Shown: piece after piece, positions 37,301 through 50,372 of the stretch | How the letters are laid out: each line of letters begins with the position of its first letter | Numbering within the stretch: position 1 is the first letter of the stretch | Source of the DNA: Cercis canadensis | Taxonomy: Eukaryota > Streptophyta > Magnoliopsida > Fabales > Fabaceae | DNA length: 64,000 bases | Reading direction: 5' to 3' | Assembly (NCBI GenBank): GCA_003255065.1 | Contig: QAOA01006931.1 | Span: 2,313,542-2,377,541, forward strand | The notes under the pieces: generated by a model | Database searches by the model: none | The model's input: only the letters and a program-made list of their open reading frames with translations | Told to the model about the DNA's origin: nothing | Made by a program: the position numbers and the translations under genes

Positions 37301-40300
37301 AATTATAGGAATGTTTCAATAACCTTCTTTTAAGCTTTTAAAAAGTCTTACATCTTAACTCTTGAGCCACATAGTTCAAAAACTAATAAAAAACATAAGT
37401 AGTATGTCAAACAAGTTGCTTATGAATAAATGTGTGCATGTATGATGATTTTTAACCCATCATTATCAATAGCTTCCTTGTGATATTACAAACCTTATAT
37501 AAAATTTTACAATGATTTTATTTTTGAAGTAAAATTTTATATGCATGCGAGTTATTACATCACAGAGTACACAGCCAATACACTTGAAAAATCTAAAAAT
37601 AATAAAGAAAAACTTTCAATCAAAAGCCAAAAAAAAACACACACACACACAAAAATGTCCATAGATTTTTAGGGAAAATTGTTACCAAGTTCATGCTTAT
37701 ATTAAAGATAGCAATATAATCAACAACACATTTGTGACATTAGGAATCATGTAATTAAAAACATATTCATATATGTCCATTCTAATTAAATTGTACATAG
37801 TGAAGGAAGGCTTGTAAAATAACAATTTGGTGAATAAATTTACCTGAAGAGCAAGTCCCCAGTTGTTAAGCGCCTGAAATAGATTTTCTGTGGGTTAGTA
37901 AGAAGGGTTCGGCATAGAAATGAGCATGCGCATCATAATTTATACAGGATATAGCAAATATTTATACAAGGAAATGAGAAAAAATTGACTCAGAAGTCAG
38001 AAATCATTTCTGGCTCCATGAGAAGTCTTAAGACAAACATTTTAATAATTGATTAAGACAAACCTGAGGACTATTCCAATTCAGTTGGACTGCTTTTTCA
38101 TAGTTTCTTGTTGCCTGCAATCCAAAATTAAAATTTTAAAAAATTTTACGTTATTTGATACTAAGCCTCTGTTCCATCAAGCTTCTTGACTCTGAACTAC
38201 ATCGCAACCCACTCTTGCCTAAATGACTAGATACTAAAAATTAGAAAGCAGGATATTCTTTCATGTTCAATATAAATTTCATATCCTGTATTCCATTATC
38301 AGATTGACAAAAGCCAAGAAGCTGCAGAAAGTCACACTAATTTCTTCAATGCCCTAATTCATATATGAAGCCACAACTTGAAGGCAATGGTTTTTAGCTG
38401 ACCTGTTTCCATAGCTCTTCAGCTTCCTTTGTGCGGCCACGCATTTTTGCACGATCAGAGATTGCTATTGCCCAATTGTAGAAAGCCTGGATACAATCAG
38501 TTGGGGAAAATAAAGAATGTATTAATCAATTTTGCACAGAAATACTAATATAAATTATTTGCAAAAGGGACTCGTGTGTCATCCTATTATATCAATATGA
38601 CAGCTATGCCAAAAAGAAGAGATTAAACAGAAAATGGAAATGTATGAAGAGGCGTTGACTTTTTTCTTTTCTTTTTTACTGGCATGTATTCATACTTGAC
38701 AAGTTTATAAACATTACGTACTATTCCAGCCCTTGTTTACAAGAGAAACAAGAATGACACTACAGCCACATCCTTGGCCAAATTTGGCACTTATTCTCAT
38801 GATATTCAACAAAAGAATTGGCAGGTCTTCGTATTAATTTTATCATTCCCTGTATAGCAGTCATTCAGTAGGAGTTCAAATAGAAGGTTTCCACTACATA
38901 CATCATGAAGTGTGGGGCAGAGGTGAGTGGCCTCATCATATTTTCTACATGCTTCCTCAAGCAATGCATCTTTAGAAGGTGTAGTGGAATCTGGACTAAC
39001 ATTATCTGCACTTTCCTGCATGCCAGAGAAGATCAAGTAGGTAGTTTATTTGATAAGGCTTTGAAGCAAATATAGCATACTTCTAATACAACCCAGTAGC
39101 AATTCTATGACTTCACTGCATGCAAATGTTAAAATTTGATGGTACATTATAGAAGGAAGCGTAATATCCAAGGGGCTTTAGTATGTAATAAAAAACAAGT
39201 TGCAATTCCATTTCATAAGGGAAACAGTTCAGTTAGTTTCATAAAAAAAAAAATAGCAGCAAAAATACTCACCACAGGAATCATAACAAAGGAGAGTTGA
39301 GAAAGCTTATATAAACACATATTATATTAAGTTGTCCTCTTTCCTATGGCAGCACACTATTGAAATATCATGCTAGAATAACTTATACTAAATAATTACT
39401 TGATAAGATTAAAACCAACTGATAAGTGAAAAAAGAAAGTAGTTGCTGAGACCTGAAGTACCAATGCCCAATTGTACAGTGCATCATAATCTTCTGGATT
39501 TCTCTCAATTGCACTAGCGTACCTAGAAATATCATGTATACATTACATTAATGAAATAAATATCTCCATGACAAAAGCAACTAAAAAGGAATTCCACAAC
39601 AAGGAGCTCCTAATATTTTGCACGAGATTACAGACAGGTTTTGTTTTGACATGACTAGTTAGTCTGGTCTATTTGTAGTTGTAGATGAGAAGTGATCACC
39701 GAACCTCCTGGCAGCAAATGTAAGAATGCGTTGTCGGGACCGGCCTTCCTCATCAACACCTATAACACTGTTTATCAAATCCATTGCAGCATTATTCTGG
39801 TCCGTGTGCTGTTGCTGTTGACTTTCTTCGCTGAAAGTTTTGAAAAAGAATAAAATGTAAATTTAGAGTCCATGTGCGAGAGAAGAAATTCTCTCAAAGC
39901 CCTTTAATTAGTATTCTTTTCATTCACCATAGCTTTATGAACAAGGAAATAACTTAATAAGACATTCATATAGGTACTTGAGCACATTGAATTCTTCCAG
40001 AAATGAAATCAGTCTCACTTCTTAGTGAACTGTTTGAATTAATCAGTAAAGGGCAAAACTCAAACAGAATAATGATCACCTTGATCATGAAAAACGAGTA
40101 TGAGAGAACCGCATAAAATTCGATGACACGGTCCTAAACTTCTTTGCACTATTTCAATGTCACTCCATTCTCCAAAATCACACATGAAGTGATCCACTTG
40201 ATAGGTTATAGAAATCTTATAATTTTTATGTCAAACTGCCTATTGGGGTAATAAATCTATTGATATTTTTAGCTGATAGATCGTTCAATGTAACTTCATT

Positions 40301-40893
40301 ATAGAACTTCGGGATTGTAAAGTTATTGCGCGAGCAGCCACCAAATTCAAATGGCTAGATGAATCCATAGGGTGATAAAAAAGCAGATGGTTCTTGTGGA
40401 GGCAGCTACGATTAAATAAACAAACATTATTATACAAACCCATGAGGAAGAAGCTTGACAGCATAGCTAGCTTTCAATTTACATGTTATAACCTGTAAGG
40501 AGAGTTTCCATCTTCTCTCTCCGGTTCAGAATCGTTTACGAAATCGCTTCCTTGGTCATTTTTCAATCCATTCAGCAATTCTCTCATAGTGAAAGTTCGA
40601 CTTCCTTCGTCTTTTCTCAGCTCAGGATGGGTGGTTGGTTCATCAGAGGCAATGTTATCGGCGTGATTAGAGTGGATCGAGGTTTCTTTGGCTTGGTCGG
40701 GCTTGAGATCTGCATCTGCAACCACTGGCTCAGCTTCTGCTTTAGGTTCTGATCCGGATTCTAGTTCAGGTTTTGGTTCCATATTTGTTGTTGGTAGCGG
40801 TTCTGGTTCTCTTTCTGTTTCTGGTTTGGGATTTGGTTCAGTTTCAGTTTGAGGTGCTGGTTGCAGTCCGTTTTGCAGTTCAGGTTCAGACAT
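34351..40893 (-). CDS. HLB1: HLB1-like tetratricopeptide-repeat protein
   Basis: Fourteen exons (40493-40893, 39705-39830, 39453-39522, 38902-39015, 38403-38486, 38064-38114, 37844-37873, 37020-37082, 36826-36891, 36581-36709, 36185-36220, 35792-35911, 35464-35652, 34351-34461) give 529 residues. Residues 1-60 form an acidic Glu/Pro-rich tail with EPEP-type repeats. Then come TPR helices: [60 protein letters not shown] and [20 protein letters not shown]. The C-terminal domain ([20 protein letters not shown] then [20 protein letters not shown]) looks PH-like. The arrangement matches Arabidopsis HLB1 (HYPERSENSITIVE TO LATRUNCULIN B 1), a trans-Golgi/early-endosome protein linked to actin and vesicle recycling. 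The symbol is given by this resemblance only. Confidence 0.85.
34854..34868. repeat. G15 homopolymer in an HLB1-like intron
   Basis: Fifteen consecutive G on the plus strand inside the last intron of the HLB1-like gene. Its true length is uncertain because such runs are error-prone in sequencing. Confidence 0.8.
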
Positions 40894-42258
40894 TTTGGAG
40901 GTCAGGTTTTACAGGAGAACGGAACTGAGAATTATGGAAAAAGGAAAAGTCCAGATTTCGGACTGATTCAAGTGACAGAGAGAACCACGAGAGGAAGAGG
41001 AAGAGGAGAGGAGAGAGGAGGTGCAGCGGTGCAGTGCCAGAGGAGAAAGTACCCTTGCTATTTCACCGGGCACGGGCATGGGCATGGACATTACCGCATC
41101 CGATACATACTTTTTTTTCCCCACTTCTACATTCAAATAAAAATAAAATGGCTTAAATAGGGAACAGCAATTTGATACTTCTTCCAAATTTTTAAATTAC
41201 TAAAGGCTTTTGTTAAATTTTAATTCGACACAATTAATTCAAGATTTTTTTAAAAGAATGAGCTCTTATTTTTAAATTTTAAATCTTATTTTCATATTTT
41301 TAACTACAAATTCTTCTAATTTTATTAACAAAAAATAGTAATAAATATCATCACTTCTCTCCTCATGGCACAAAATCAAACCTCAAAACTGTCAAGATAA
41401 GGAGTATTCATGTCATACCTTAACATTTTGGCTAAAAAATACAAAAAATAAAAATAAAAAATTTACTCAAATGGGACACATTGCAAACAATTTACATAAA
41501 TGAGATAGTTTTAATTATTTTAATTTTGGATTACTGGATAAAATGAGTCCCGCTACATTGCATGTAGTATTTTTCATTGAATCCTGCTACTTCAAAATAA
41601 TAAAATAGAACACGCAGACAAATAGGAAAAAAAAATTGCATTGCTACATTAAATTTAGTCATGCTATTATGGAAAGAGCAGGATCTCAAACATCGTGCTC
41701 CTTTCTACATAGAAAGAGAGAGAAAAAATGAGGGAGAGAAAAATAAATAATAGCCCCACTACTTTTAATCTATAATGGCTGATCATAAGATGACAGGACT
41801 CACCATAAATTTCAGGTAAAAAGCTATAACAACTGCAAATCTTTTGTATTGGATTCCACTTCTTCAGAATAGCGAGAGCTGCGAGACTCAATAAAATACA
41901 CTACTTATAAAGTAGTGTGACTCCTTTTATGTGTAATACAACATTAAAATATTAGAAAGTGTCCCATTTTTATAATTTATTTCAATAATATCCCTTTTAC
42001 GTAATTTTATTTTATTTTTATATTTTCTTCATCATTTAGCCTAACATTTTAGTTACTCAAACAGTGCTTCCCTCCTATCCCGTTAGCAACAAGCAATTGT
42101 TCTCATCACGTGTCTAATGGGGAGGTGTATCTATTTTTTTATTTTTTTTTTTATGTTTCCCTAATGATAAGGAGGGAGGTGTATTGGTGCAATAAGGGCA
42201 CCGAAGATTTACCCTTTTATAAAATTTAAAATAGCGAGAAAGCCCAACAACGGAAAGG
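40894..42258. promoter_or_regulatory. divergent intergenic region between the HLB1-like and EMB8-like genes
   Basis: The two genes point away from each other across 1.37 kb, so this interval should hold both promoters. Near the HLB1-like start is a GA-rich leader (40980-41035) and a GGGCATGGGCATGGAC stretch. The middle is AT-rich. No specific binding site can be named. Confidence 0.5.
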
Positions 42259-45150
42259 ATGGCGAGGCCTTTTTTGGGCTCCGCACCACTTCCACCTCCA
42301 CTCGTATCTCGCCCATACACTAATGCACTAATTAGATCCCTCCACATGTCTTCTTCCGGCGCCATCCACGTCAACTCCTCCGTCGACACAATGCCTAGGC
42401 CCAGCCGCCACCAGCAGCAACCCCATCCCTCCTTTGAAATTGTTGGGGGTGCCCGTGAGCTTTTCCTCCCAGCTTTCTGTCACTTGTGTCGTCCCTATAT
42501 TCCCTTCCCCATGATTGGTTGGAATCGCCACGTGGAGACCATATTTGCTGCATTCTTCAGGTCAGTTCCTGACGTCAGGTACCGCCGTGAGTGTCTGCGA
42601 ACCAAAGATGACGGAGCTGTAGCTCTCGATTGGGTTTCCGGCGACGACCGACGTTTACCGGCCGATTCTCCTGTCCTCATTTTGCTGCCAGGATTAACCG
42701 GAGGGAGCGAGGATTCTTACGTAAGACATATGCTAATTAGAGCCCGAAGTAAAGGTTGGCGTGTTGTCGTCTTCAACAGCCGTGGCTGTGGCGATAGCCC
42801 TGTTACCACTCCTCAGGTACATTAATATAATTTGGCATTTCCTTATAGCTTTACTTTATTTTGAATCCAAATCTCTTTATATAATTAATTTTCACATTCA
42901 TTGTTAATTCAATATATTCGGAATGCATCCTTTGTACCATTGATTGCTGTAGAATCGGCAGGCATCATCACTGGCGCAATTAGGAAGAAAAAGATATTCA
43001 ATTTCATTCTCCTATGCAAACTGTTACTGTCCAAGATTTTCTGCAGTTTATACTTGTAGTGGACTTATTTCTAATACAATATGTGATTGATTTGTGACAC
43101 TGATATGCAGTTCTATTCGGCTTCGTATTTAGGAGATATGCGTGACGTGGTTTCCCATGTCAGCACTCGATACCCAAAAGCTAATATATATGCTGTTGGT
43201 TGGTCCCTAGGGGCAAACATTCTAGTTCGTTACCTGGGTCAGGTAAGATAACTATTCCCCCCTTCCCCAATCAAGCTTCGAATAACCTTATTTTAGCCAA
43301 ATGTTCAGAAATTTTTCCTTGTTCAATTGAAGAAAGAAATAGACCAAAATCAGAGGACTTCCTTTTCCCCTATGAGCATCTTGTTTCTCATAGAACATTA
43401 TCAGCTTTGTTCTTATCGTTGCAAAACATCATCAGCTTTTTTTCTTGTCACATGGTTGCAATAAGCTAATTTGGGTGCATCATCTTTGCTTTAAATCCAT
43501 TGAATTTTACTTCTGCTAAGGTGCCATTTATATTTTTCTTGTTTTCTATTTTCAGGAATCCCACACTTGTCCTCTTTCTGGTGCTGTGTCATTGTGTAAT
43601 CCTTTCAATTTGGTTTTGGCAGATGAGGACTTCCGTAAGGGCTTTAACATTGTTTATGACAAGGCTCTTTCAAGAGCTCTCTGCAAAATTTTCAAGAAGT
43701 AATGTTATATGTTATTGATATTTGATTTATTCCCGCCCGGGGGGCGGGGTCTTGGGGGGCAGTTCAAGTTGCAATAGTTATTAATAGATCCATTTACTAG
43801 ACATCACAATAATAGTATCACCAACATCTTGCTGTTTGCAGGCATGCTTTACTCTTTGCAGACATGAGTGGTGAATATAACATTCCACTGGCGGCCAATG
43901 CCAAGTCTGTTAGAGAGTTTGATGATGGACTAACCCGTGGTATGTTAATGTGATCATTGTGTTCTTTATCATTATTGGAAACTGGATAGGGTATCACAAT
44001 TGTGAATCATATGCTCAGAGAATCATCTATAAAGCTTTGCACTCGCAGTTTCTTTTGGTTTCAAGTCAGTGGATGAATACTACTCCAATTCAAGCAGTTC
44101 AGATTCAATAAAATATGTTTGCATCCCTTTGCTCTGCATCCAGGTGAAAATGAGTTTTCTTGGCTATATCTCTTTGCCATGTTTAGCTGCATAAAATTGA
44201 AAAATAAAAGCAAGAAAAAACACTTCAGACATTGTTATCTTAATTAATTTTCAATGCTATGTTAAGTTATCATTTTTACTTAATTAAGAACCCAGTGTTT
44301 GCTTGTTGTGGGGTTTATCACTAACAATGATATTTTAGTACTTCCTTATGTTTATCATAGCAGTCGTCCCTTATTGTTTGTGAGTACGATTTTATAATGT
44401 AATATACCTATCAGGAATATTGAACCAAGTCTTCAATCTGGGCTGACATTTTTTATTTGCGACACTAAATCTTCAATCTGGACTGGATTTTTTTACTTGG
44501 GAAACTAAATCTTTAATCTGGACTTTTTTTTCACTTGGATTAGTCTTTGGAATAAAAAATTGAACTTTCAGGGTTTTTATCATTCCAGGCAGCCAATGAT
44601 CCAATTGCCCCTTCTAGGGGAATTCCTCGTGATGATATCAAGGTATGCAATTCAGAGTCTTGAGGATTCTGAAATTCATTGCTAGCATTCTTTGACTAAA
44701 AGATGTGCTTGGTAAGAGATATGTAAAATAGGAAGGCTAGAAAAAATAGATAAGACAAGGTTTTGAATTTCATTTATCAGTACTAGGTATAGAAAGTGGA
44801 AAATGAATGGAATCATTGAAAATTGTTTGTTTGGACTCTCCATTTTTTTCTTTTTTAGGTTTTTAGGGCAGAGTGGGTGTTATACTGTTATTGATTAATT
44901 ATAATCTCGGTTATTATGTCAGGAAAATCCAAATTGCTTGTTAATAGTGACACCAAAAGGTGGGCATCTGGGGTGGGTTGCTGGTGATGAATCTCCACTT
45001 GGAGCCCCTTGGACTGATCCTCTGGTAATAGATTTCCTTGAATATCTGGAGAGAGGAGCACTTAAATCCCCTACAATTTGCAGTAATCTGGGAGGTGAGC
45101 ATAAAAGTACAGAGGCCTTGCACCATCTGGATCTGGAACTGGAAGTCTAG
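42259..45150 (+). CDS. EMB8-type alpha/beta-hydrolase
   Basis: Seven exons (42259-42816, 43111-43242, 43556-43698, 43842-43939, 44049-44143, 44589-44642, 44923-45150) give 435 residues. The N-terminal 60 residues are Pro/Ser-rich. The hydrolase core follows: HVETIFAAF, VLILLPGLTGGSEDSYVRHM, VVFNSRGCGDSP, then the nucleophile elbow GWSLGAN with Ser218. The remaining triad candidates are Asp346 in AANDPIAP and His375 in KGGHLGW. This is the YheT/ABHD1-3/EMB8 subfamily; plant members are annotated as embryogenesis-associated EMB8-like and their substrates are mostly unknown. The strongly polar N-terminus might be a targeting sequence, but I cannot show that. The start is the first ATG of an open first exon. 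Confidence 0.93.
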
Positions 45151-45780
45151 TTTCTGTTTGGCAGACGTTACATTGTTTATATATCTATCATCTGCATTAT
45201 TGAGTATTTGTCTAGTTTCTTTTGTAGGCTGTACGCCGAGTACAGTAGAACATGGATATCGCAGTTTGGATGTAACGTCTGAACAATGCAATTTTAAAAA
45301 ATAAAAACATCATAGTGTGGTAAATAGTTTCAAAATATCTTTATTTTGATATTTTATTGTGTAAATTTTATTATTAAGGTGAAAGAGCTTGGGATATAAC
45401 CGGATACAGCACTCTATTATTGGAAATCTCTTAATTTTATAAAAATAAAAACTAATGATTAATTGTAGACCTAAATGTGAGTCCGATCCAAACCTGAATT
45501 TTAGGCTGGGAAGTATGACGTATGACATGACGCATACCAACGATTAAGTGGGCCCTGAGTAGCCCAATGAACCAAAACTACACAACGTGTTGGGCCTCGG
45601 TTGTGTGAGAAAATTGGCATTCGGTAACTGAAATGTTAAAGCCGAAAGCTGAGCCATTGCGTTTGTTCACCGAAAACATGTTGAGCGCCGTAGTATCTTT
45701 TGCTTTACGTTTCATGAATTTACCTTCAAAATATTTTTTAATTATTAAAAGAGAATTAGATGTAAATGTTAAGCATTTTT
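45151..45780. other. 3' flank and intergenic DNA
   Basis: The 3' UTR region of the EMB8-type gene followed by AT-rich DNA up to the LINE relic. No other gene was seen. Confidence 0.45.
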
Positions 45781-46501
45781 TCATAGGATAACGACTTTAC
45801 ATACAGCATGAAAGCCAACAGTACACTCCCAGAGTAGCAATAGAAGCAAGAAAAAATAAATGAAAGGTGCTATGTACCAAGAGAAACAGTAGAACATAAT
45901 AATATAGAACCTATTAAAGGCTATGCCCCGCAGTGCCCAAGGCGTGCCAAAACTCTTTTCAATCTGAAATGGCCTTAGCAACAGTCTTAGGAGGAGTCCA
46001 ACTGGTAGCATTAAAGACCATATCATTTCAGTCCAACTATAAGCGCCACAAATGAACACTATAAGTTCTACATAACCATCAGGTGCCCTAAGTCTTTTAA
46101 GCTAACTTAGAATGAAAATCCACCACTAAAGAAAAGATGTAAAGCTCTGTTGATTGACTCGTAACATCAACGGGGATAATTGCTAAGATGCACATGCTTT
46201 CGGGTACTCCAACAACAAGTGAATCATTGATTCTTCATTAGTACCACATGCAAGACATCTCTCATCAATAATACTATCCAACTGCTTGTTTAAATTCACC
46301 TTAACTAATAATTCGTCACATAAAGAGTTGTAGTTTTAGATGCACACAGAGCTTCCAAATAGCCTTTCCATTCACATTTTGACAACCCATAGGCTAGTGT
46401 CTCACCCTCTCCATACACCACTTTCCAAGCAATTTTATAGCCAGTTGAAACCAAGTATACTTCATGCCTAGACATGCCCCAAATCAATTTGTCACCTTTA
46501 A

Positions 46502-47241
46502 GGTGGTGTTTGGTACCTGTCATATTTGAACATTCTTAGAAAAGTGAGATGGGAATAAAACATTCTCACCTCTTGCTCGAGAATAAGACTTTCCTGGGAA
46601 TGGGAAAAAAATTCCTTCTTTGCCCTCCACATCATCCTCATCTGCCGCCGCTCCTCCCTCATCGTCTGCGCGAGGCAACTGTCGATGTGCGTGTTCACCG
46701 CCTTGAGCGTGGCGGCGTTGAAGTCGCAGCAAACTTCCTCGGGTTCCCGATCGCCCTAGTTGGATCTCACTGCTTCGAGCTCGTCGGACCACCAGCGGAA
46801 CTTGGGAACTGTCATCGAAATAAGCCAAGACTCCACGTCTTCACGGCTCACCTGGTTGGAATTGCTAATGAACTGCCAACATTTCATCCAATGGACCTCA
46901 TCTTGGACGTGTACTCCATACAACATCGAATCAAAACCCTCACTCACAATCAATCACTCAACAAAGCAAAAAAATAAAAGGCAAAAAAGGAAAAAGTATA
47001 TAATCAAGCAAAGGAAAATGGAATATTATTTTCTTTTATTTGAGGGTATTTTTGGAAAAATTAATTATATTCTTGGGAATGGACTAACTGAACCAAATAT
47101 GGGAATGATATTATTCCCAGAAAAATTGCTTGTTAACCAAACACATTTTGTCAACTTTTTTAAGAATCTAATTCCTGGGAATCACATTCTCAAGAATGTA
47201 CTAGAAATGGGAATAAAACATTTCTCGTACCAAATACCACC
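46502..47241. mobile_element. PIF/Harbinger-type non-autonomous element inserted in the LINE relic
   Basis: Ends are GGTGGTGTTTGGTACC on the left and GGTGGTATTTGGTACG on the opposite strand at the right. Both are flanked by TAA (46499-46501 and 47242-47244), the 3-bp duplication of this superfamily. The reading frame of the surrounding minus-strand LINE continues directly across the two flanks (SISL then KGDKLIWG), so the element interrupts the LINE. Its core is a GC-rich segment unlike the AT-rich flanks (see 46590-46955). Confidence 0.8.
46590..46955 (-). pseudogene. GC-rich coding-like segment captured inside the Harbinger-type element
   Basis: On the minus strand one frame reads EGFDSMLYGVHVQDEVHWMK, CWQFISNSNQVSREDVESWL and ISMTVPKFRWWSDELEAVRS. 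After one in-frame TAG it continues DREPEEVCCDFNAATLKAVN and DSCLAQTMREERRQMRMMW. The base composition differs sharply from the flanks, and the residues look protein-like, with a charged helical end. I do not recognise the family. It could be a fragment of a host gene or of an element-encoded protein. Confidence 0.4.
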
Positions 47242-47487
47242 TAAGAGAGATGGAGATATTAAAAATCAAATTAACAACCTCCCTCGAAAAAAGTGCAGCC
47301 ACTTTATCCCATTTCCACGTGCGTGTAGCTGGGCAAATGAGCTCATTAACAAAATGAAAATTCTCTCCTTGCCACAAACTTTCAACCAACCTAAATCTTG
47401 GCATTTTTTGGACCCATGGATCCCCAAAAATTTGAAGCCCATTCCCTGTACCCAACCTCTAACCAAACGAAAGATGCTACCCACCAT

Positions 47488-49917
47488 GACTTGGAGAAAG
47501 CCTATGATCACATTAAGTAGAGCTTTATTGAAGAAGTGTTGAGTGAAATTAAGCTTCCTTCTGGTTTTAGAAGAATTATTATGGATTGTGTACAGTCGAC
47601 ATCCATGAGTCTTCTCTGGAATAGTGGTAAGTCCGAGAGTTTTATTCCGACGAGGGAAATTAGGCAAGGGGATCCTTTGTCTCCCTATCTTTTTGTTTTG
47701 TGTATGGATAAACTCTCTCGTATCATTTCTGAGGTGATGGAGGAAGGCCTTTAGAAGCCCATGCACGCGAGAAGAGGGGGTCCTTCTATCTCACACCTTA
47801 TGTTTGTTTATGACCTTCTTTTATTTGTAGAAGCTTTTGTCACTCAAATTAACTTTGTGATGGAGTGCTTGGATAAGTTATGTGCTATATCTGGTCAGAA
47901 GGTGAGTGTCTTTAAGACACGCATTTATTTCTTTAAAAATGTCTACGCTGTGACTAGACAAACCATTTCAGACTCGTGTGGTTTCTCTATGTCTAATGAT
48001 CTTGGCATGTACCTAGGGATGCCTCTCTCACATGGAAGGACTCGTAAGGCGAAACTTCAGTTCTTGCTTGATAGGACAAGACAACAACTAGCTGGTTAGA
48101 AGATGCAGTGTTTAACTATGGCTGGAAGGGTGACACTTGCCAAGTCGATTATAGGTGCGCTCCCCATCTATGCCATGCAATCGAATTTAATTCCTAAGTT
48201 AACTTGTTATGCTATTGAAAGAATGCAATAAAGCTTCATTTGGGGTCATGATGACTAATTCAGGAATGTCCACACTGTTAATTGGGAGACTGTTTGCATG
48301 CCTAAGAATAGGGGTGGATTGGGAACTCGGAGGTTAGTGGCCATGAATCAGGCTTGCATCATGAAGTTGGGTCGGGGGATTATTAATAGGCCTGATGACC
48401 TTTGGGTTAGGGTGTTGAGAGGGAAGTATGGGCGAGGTTCAAGCTGGTTTTCTTCCACTGTGGTGTTGAGTGGTGACTCGGCTCTGTGGAAGGCTATTGG
48501 TGAAGTTTGGCAAGCCTTAACAAACTGCATGGGCTGGATTGTGGGCAATGACCTCTCTATTAACTTTTGGTTGAACCAGTGGGTCGATGGAGATAAAGTT
48601 TTGCTTGAAACTGTCCATTTCTCTGTTTCGGATAGGGAACTGAATGCCTCTGTTGCAGACCTTCTTCTTCCTTCGGGTGACTGGAACTGAGAAATTCTTG
48701 AAAGGCTTCTTCATGCAGAAGTTTGTGCTAAGATCCATGCTATCCCCCCTTTCTTTGGAAGATGTTAAGGATGGAAATTACTGGCTAGGAAATAGCTCAG
48801 GATTTTCTCTATTAGGAGTGCCTATAAGAGTTTAGTGGAACATAGGTGGAAACCTGCTAGTGGTATATGGAGTAAAATCTGGCAATGGCAAGGGCCAGAG
48901 CGCATTCATATGTTTCTTTAGCAAGTGTCTCATAATGGGTTGCTTACTGGTGAGAAGTGCAGTAAGTGGAATGGCTCGGATGGTAATTGTACTTGTTGTG
49001 AAGGGGGGAAATAGACAACCCTCCATGTGTTGAGGGATTGCGGGTTTGCTTAGAGGGTGTGGATTTAGTTCGTTACTCTTTCCAATAGGGTCCAATTCTT
49101 TGAGTGGAATCTACTCCAGTGGTTAGACTTGAATTTCTCTCAGAATCTGGGTGGTCTCGAGCAGAAATGGAGTAATACTTGGGCAGTTATAGCGTGGATG
49201 CTCTAGAAGTGGAGGTGTCTAGCCTTATTCGATCCAAACTTTGTTCATCCTATCAACCCTTGTATGGTGATCCTTGATTTTTTAAAGGGGTGCAACTTTC
49301 ATGTTAATACTTCAGCTTTTATCCCTGGTTCGGTTGCTCTTCGTGTGCCTTGGATTCCCCCGGAATCAGGGTGGGTTAAACTTAACACTGATGAGGCATC
49401 GAAAGGGAACCCGGGGGTGGCAGGATGTGGAGCTTTGCTTAGAGATGAGTGTGGAGATTAGGTGGTTGGGGTGGTTCGAAACCTGGGCTTTGCTTCAGCC
49501 TTTTGTGCTGAGCTCTGGGGTGTGTTGGTAGGGCTGGAGATGTCTTGGAGGCTAGGGTTTAAGAAGGTTGTGGTGGAGAGTGACTCCCGAGATGCTATTG
49601 TGCACCTATCTTGTAAGGATAGGGTGGGCGACAAGCATGGGTAGCTTCTAAAGATGATTTCTGGTTTATTGCAAAAGGATTGGCACGTTAATTTACAGCA
49701 TGTGGATAGAAAAAGGGAACTTATGTGCTGACTGGTTGACTAACTTTAGCATTAGGCAAGGTTTGGGTGTCATGCACCTTGCATCCCCTTCGAGAGATTT
49801 ACTGCCTTTGCTTGTAAATGATGAATTGGGGTATTCTTTGCCCCCTAGTTCTGGTTTGTAGCTGTGTTTTGCTTGGGCTTCTGTCCCGTTAATTTACCAT
49901 TAAAAAAAAAAAGGACA
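47488..49917 (+). mobile_element. 5'-truncated, degenerate LINE (L1-type ORF2: RT, zf-RVT, RNase H)
   Basis: The insert starts inside the reverse transcriptase at DLEKAYDHI and ends with a poly-A run (49903-49912). A perfect 11-bp target duplication, CTACCCACCAT, flanks it (47477-47487 and 49918-49928). In order one reads IRQGDPLSPYLFVLCMDKLS, a degraded catalytic motif (VYDLLLF where FADD is expected), GMYLGMPLSHGR, KNRGGLGTRRL, a zf-RVT-like CTCCEGG...HVLRDCGF, and an RNase H domain (VKLNTDEASKGNPGVAGCGA, AELWGVLVGLEMS). At least ten in-frame stops and the loss of the catalytic Asp pair show that it is dead. It inserted next to the opposed LINE relic, so the two lie head to head. Confidence 0.9.
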
Positions 49918-50280
49918 CTACCCACCATTTTATTGATATTTTTCTCTTAAGAAGATGACATATGGTAAATGAGATTTCATCATCCCTTTAAGATGAGAAA
50001 TTGTCATGGTTATAAGAGATCTATAATTTATTTATTATGAATAAAACTAATTATTCATTCATTCAATGTTAATTATTCTCATGTATATATTATTTGAGAA
50101 ATCATGATCAACGATGTGTTAATGGTAGCCTCTCAAATATTATTTATAATTATAATTGTTTATATTAAACTTTTGTGACAAAAGAGGTTGAGATTTTAAA
50201 TTTGATTTTTCATCTATTATATACTCGGTTATAAAATCTAGTTTATCTATTTAATAAAAAAAATATATTCTTATGATTTG

Positions 50281-50372
50281 AAACAATGCATACATATTAT
50301 GATGTAAAAATATGTTGAATTGANAACAAAGCATACATATTATGATGTAAAAATATGTTGAATTGAAATATT
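50281..50372. repeat. duplication around an unknown base
   Basis: A block of about 40 bp (GCATACATATTATGATGTAA and following bases to TTGAATTGA) stands on each side of an N at 50324. The copies are nearly identical. This looks like an unmerged contig overlap. Confidence 0.7.

Larger units (their letters stand above)
45800..47487 (-). mobile_element. degenerate LINE (non-LTR) relic, minus strand
   Basis: Read on the minus strand, 47455-47242 gives GTGNGLQIFGDPWVQKMPRF and RTWKWDKVAALFSREVVNLI. 46501-46310 gives KGDKLIWGMSRHEVYLVSTG and YKIAWKVVYGEGE. 46300-46195 gives DELLVKVNLNKQLDSIIDER and CLACGTNEESMIHLLLEYPK. This is the region after the reverse transcriptase in plant L1-type ORF2, including the zf-RVT Cys/His motif. 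It carries frameshifts and stops. It is split by the Harbinger-type element at 46502-47241 and by the plus-strand LINE at 47488. The part towards 45800 is too decayed to read with confidence. Confidence 0.75.

Noticed and set aside
42328..42680. Open frames on the minus strand within exon 1 of the EMB8-type gene
   Set aside because: Antisense shadows of a GC-richer coding exon.
47266..47766. 166-codon minus-strand open frame across the LINE junction
   Set aside because: It spans two different elements in a frame that matches neither reverse transcriptase.
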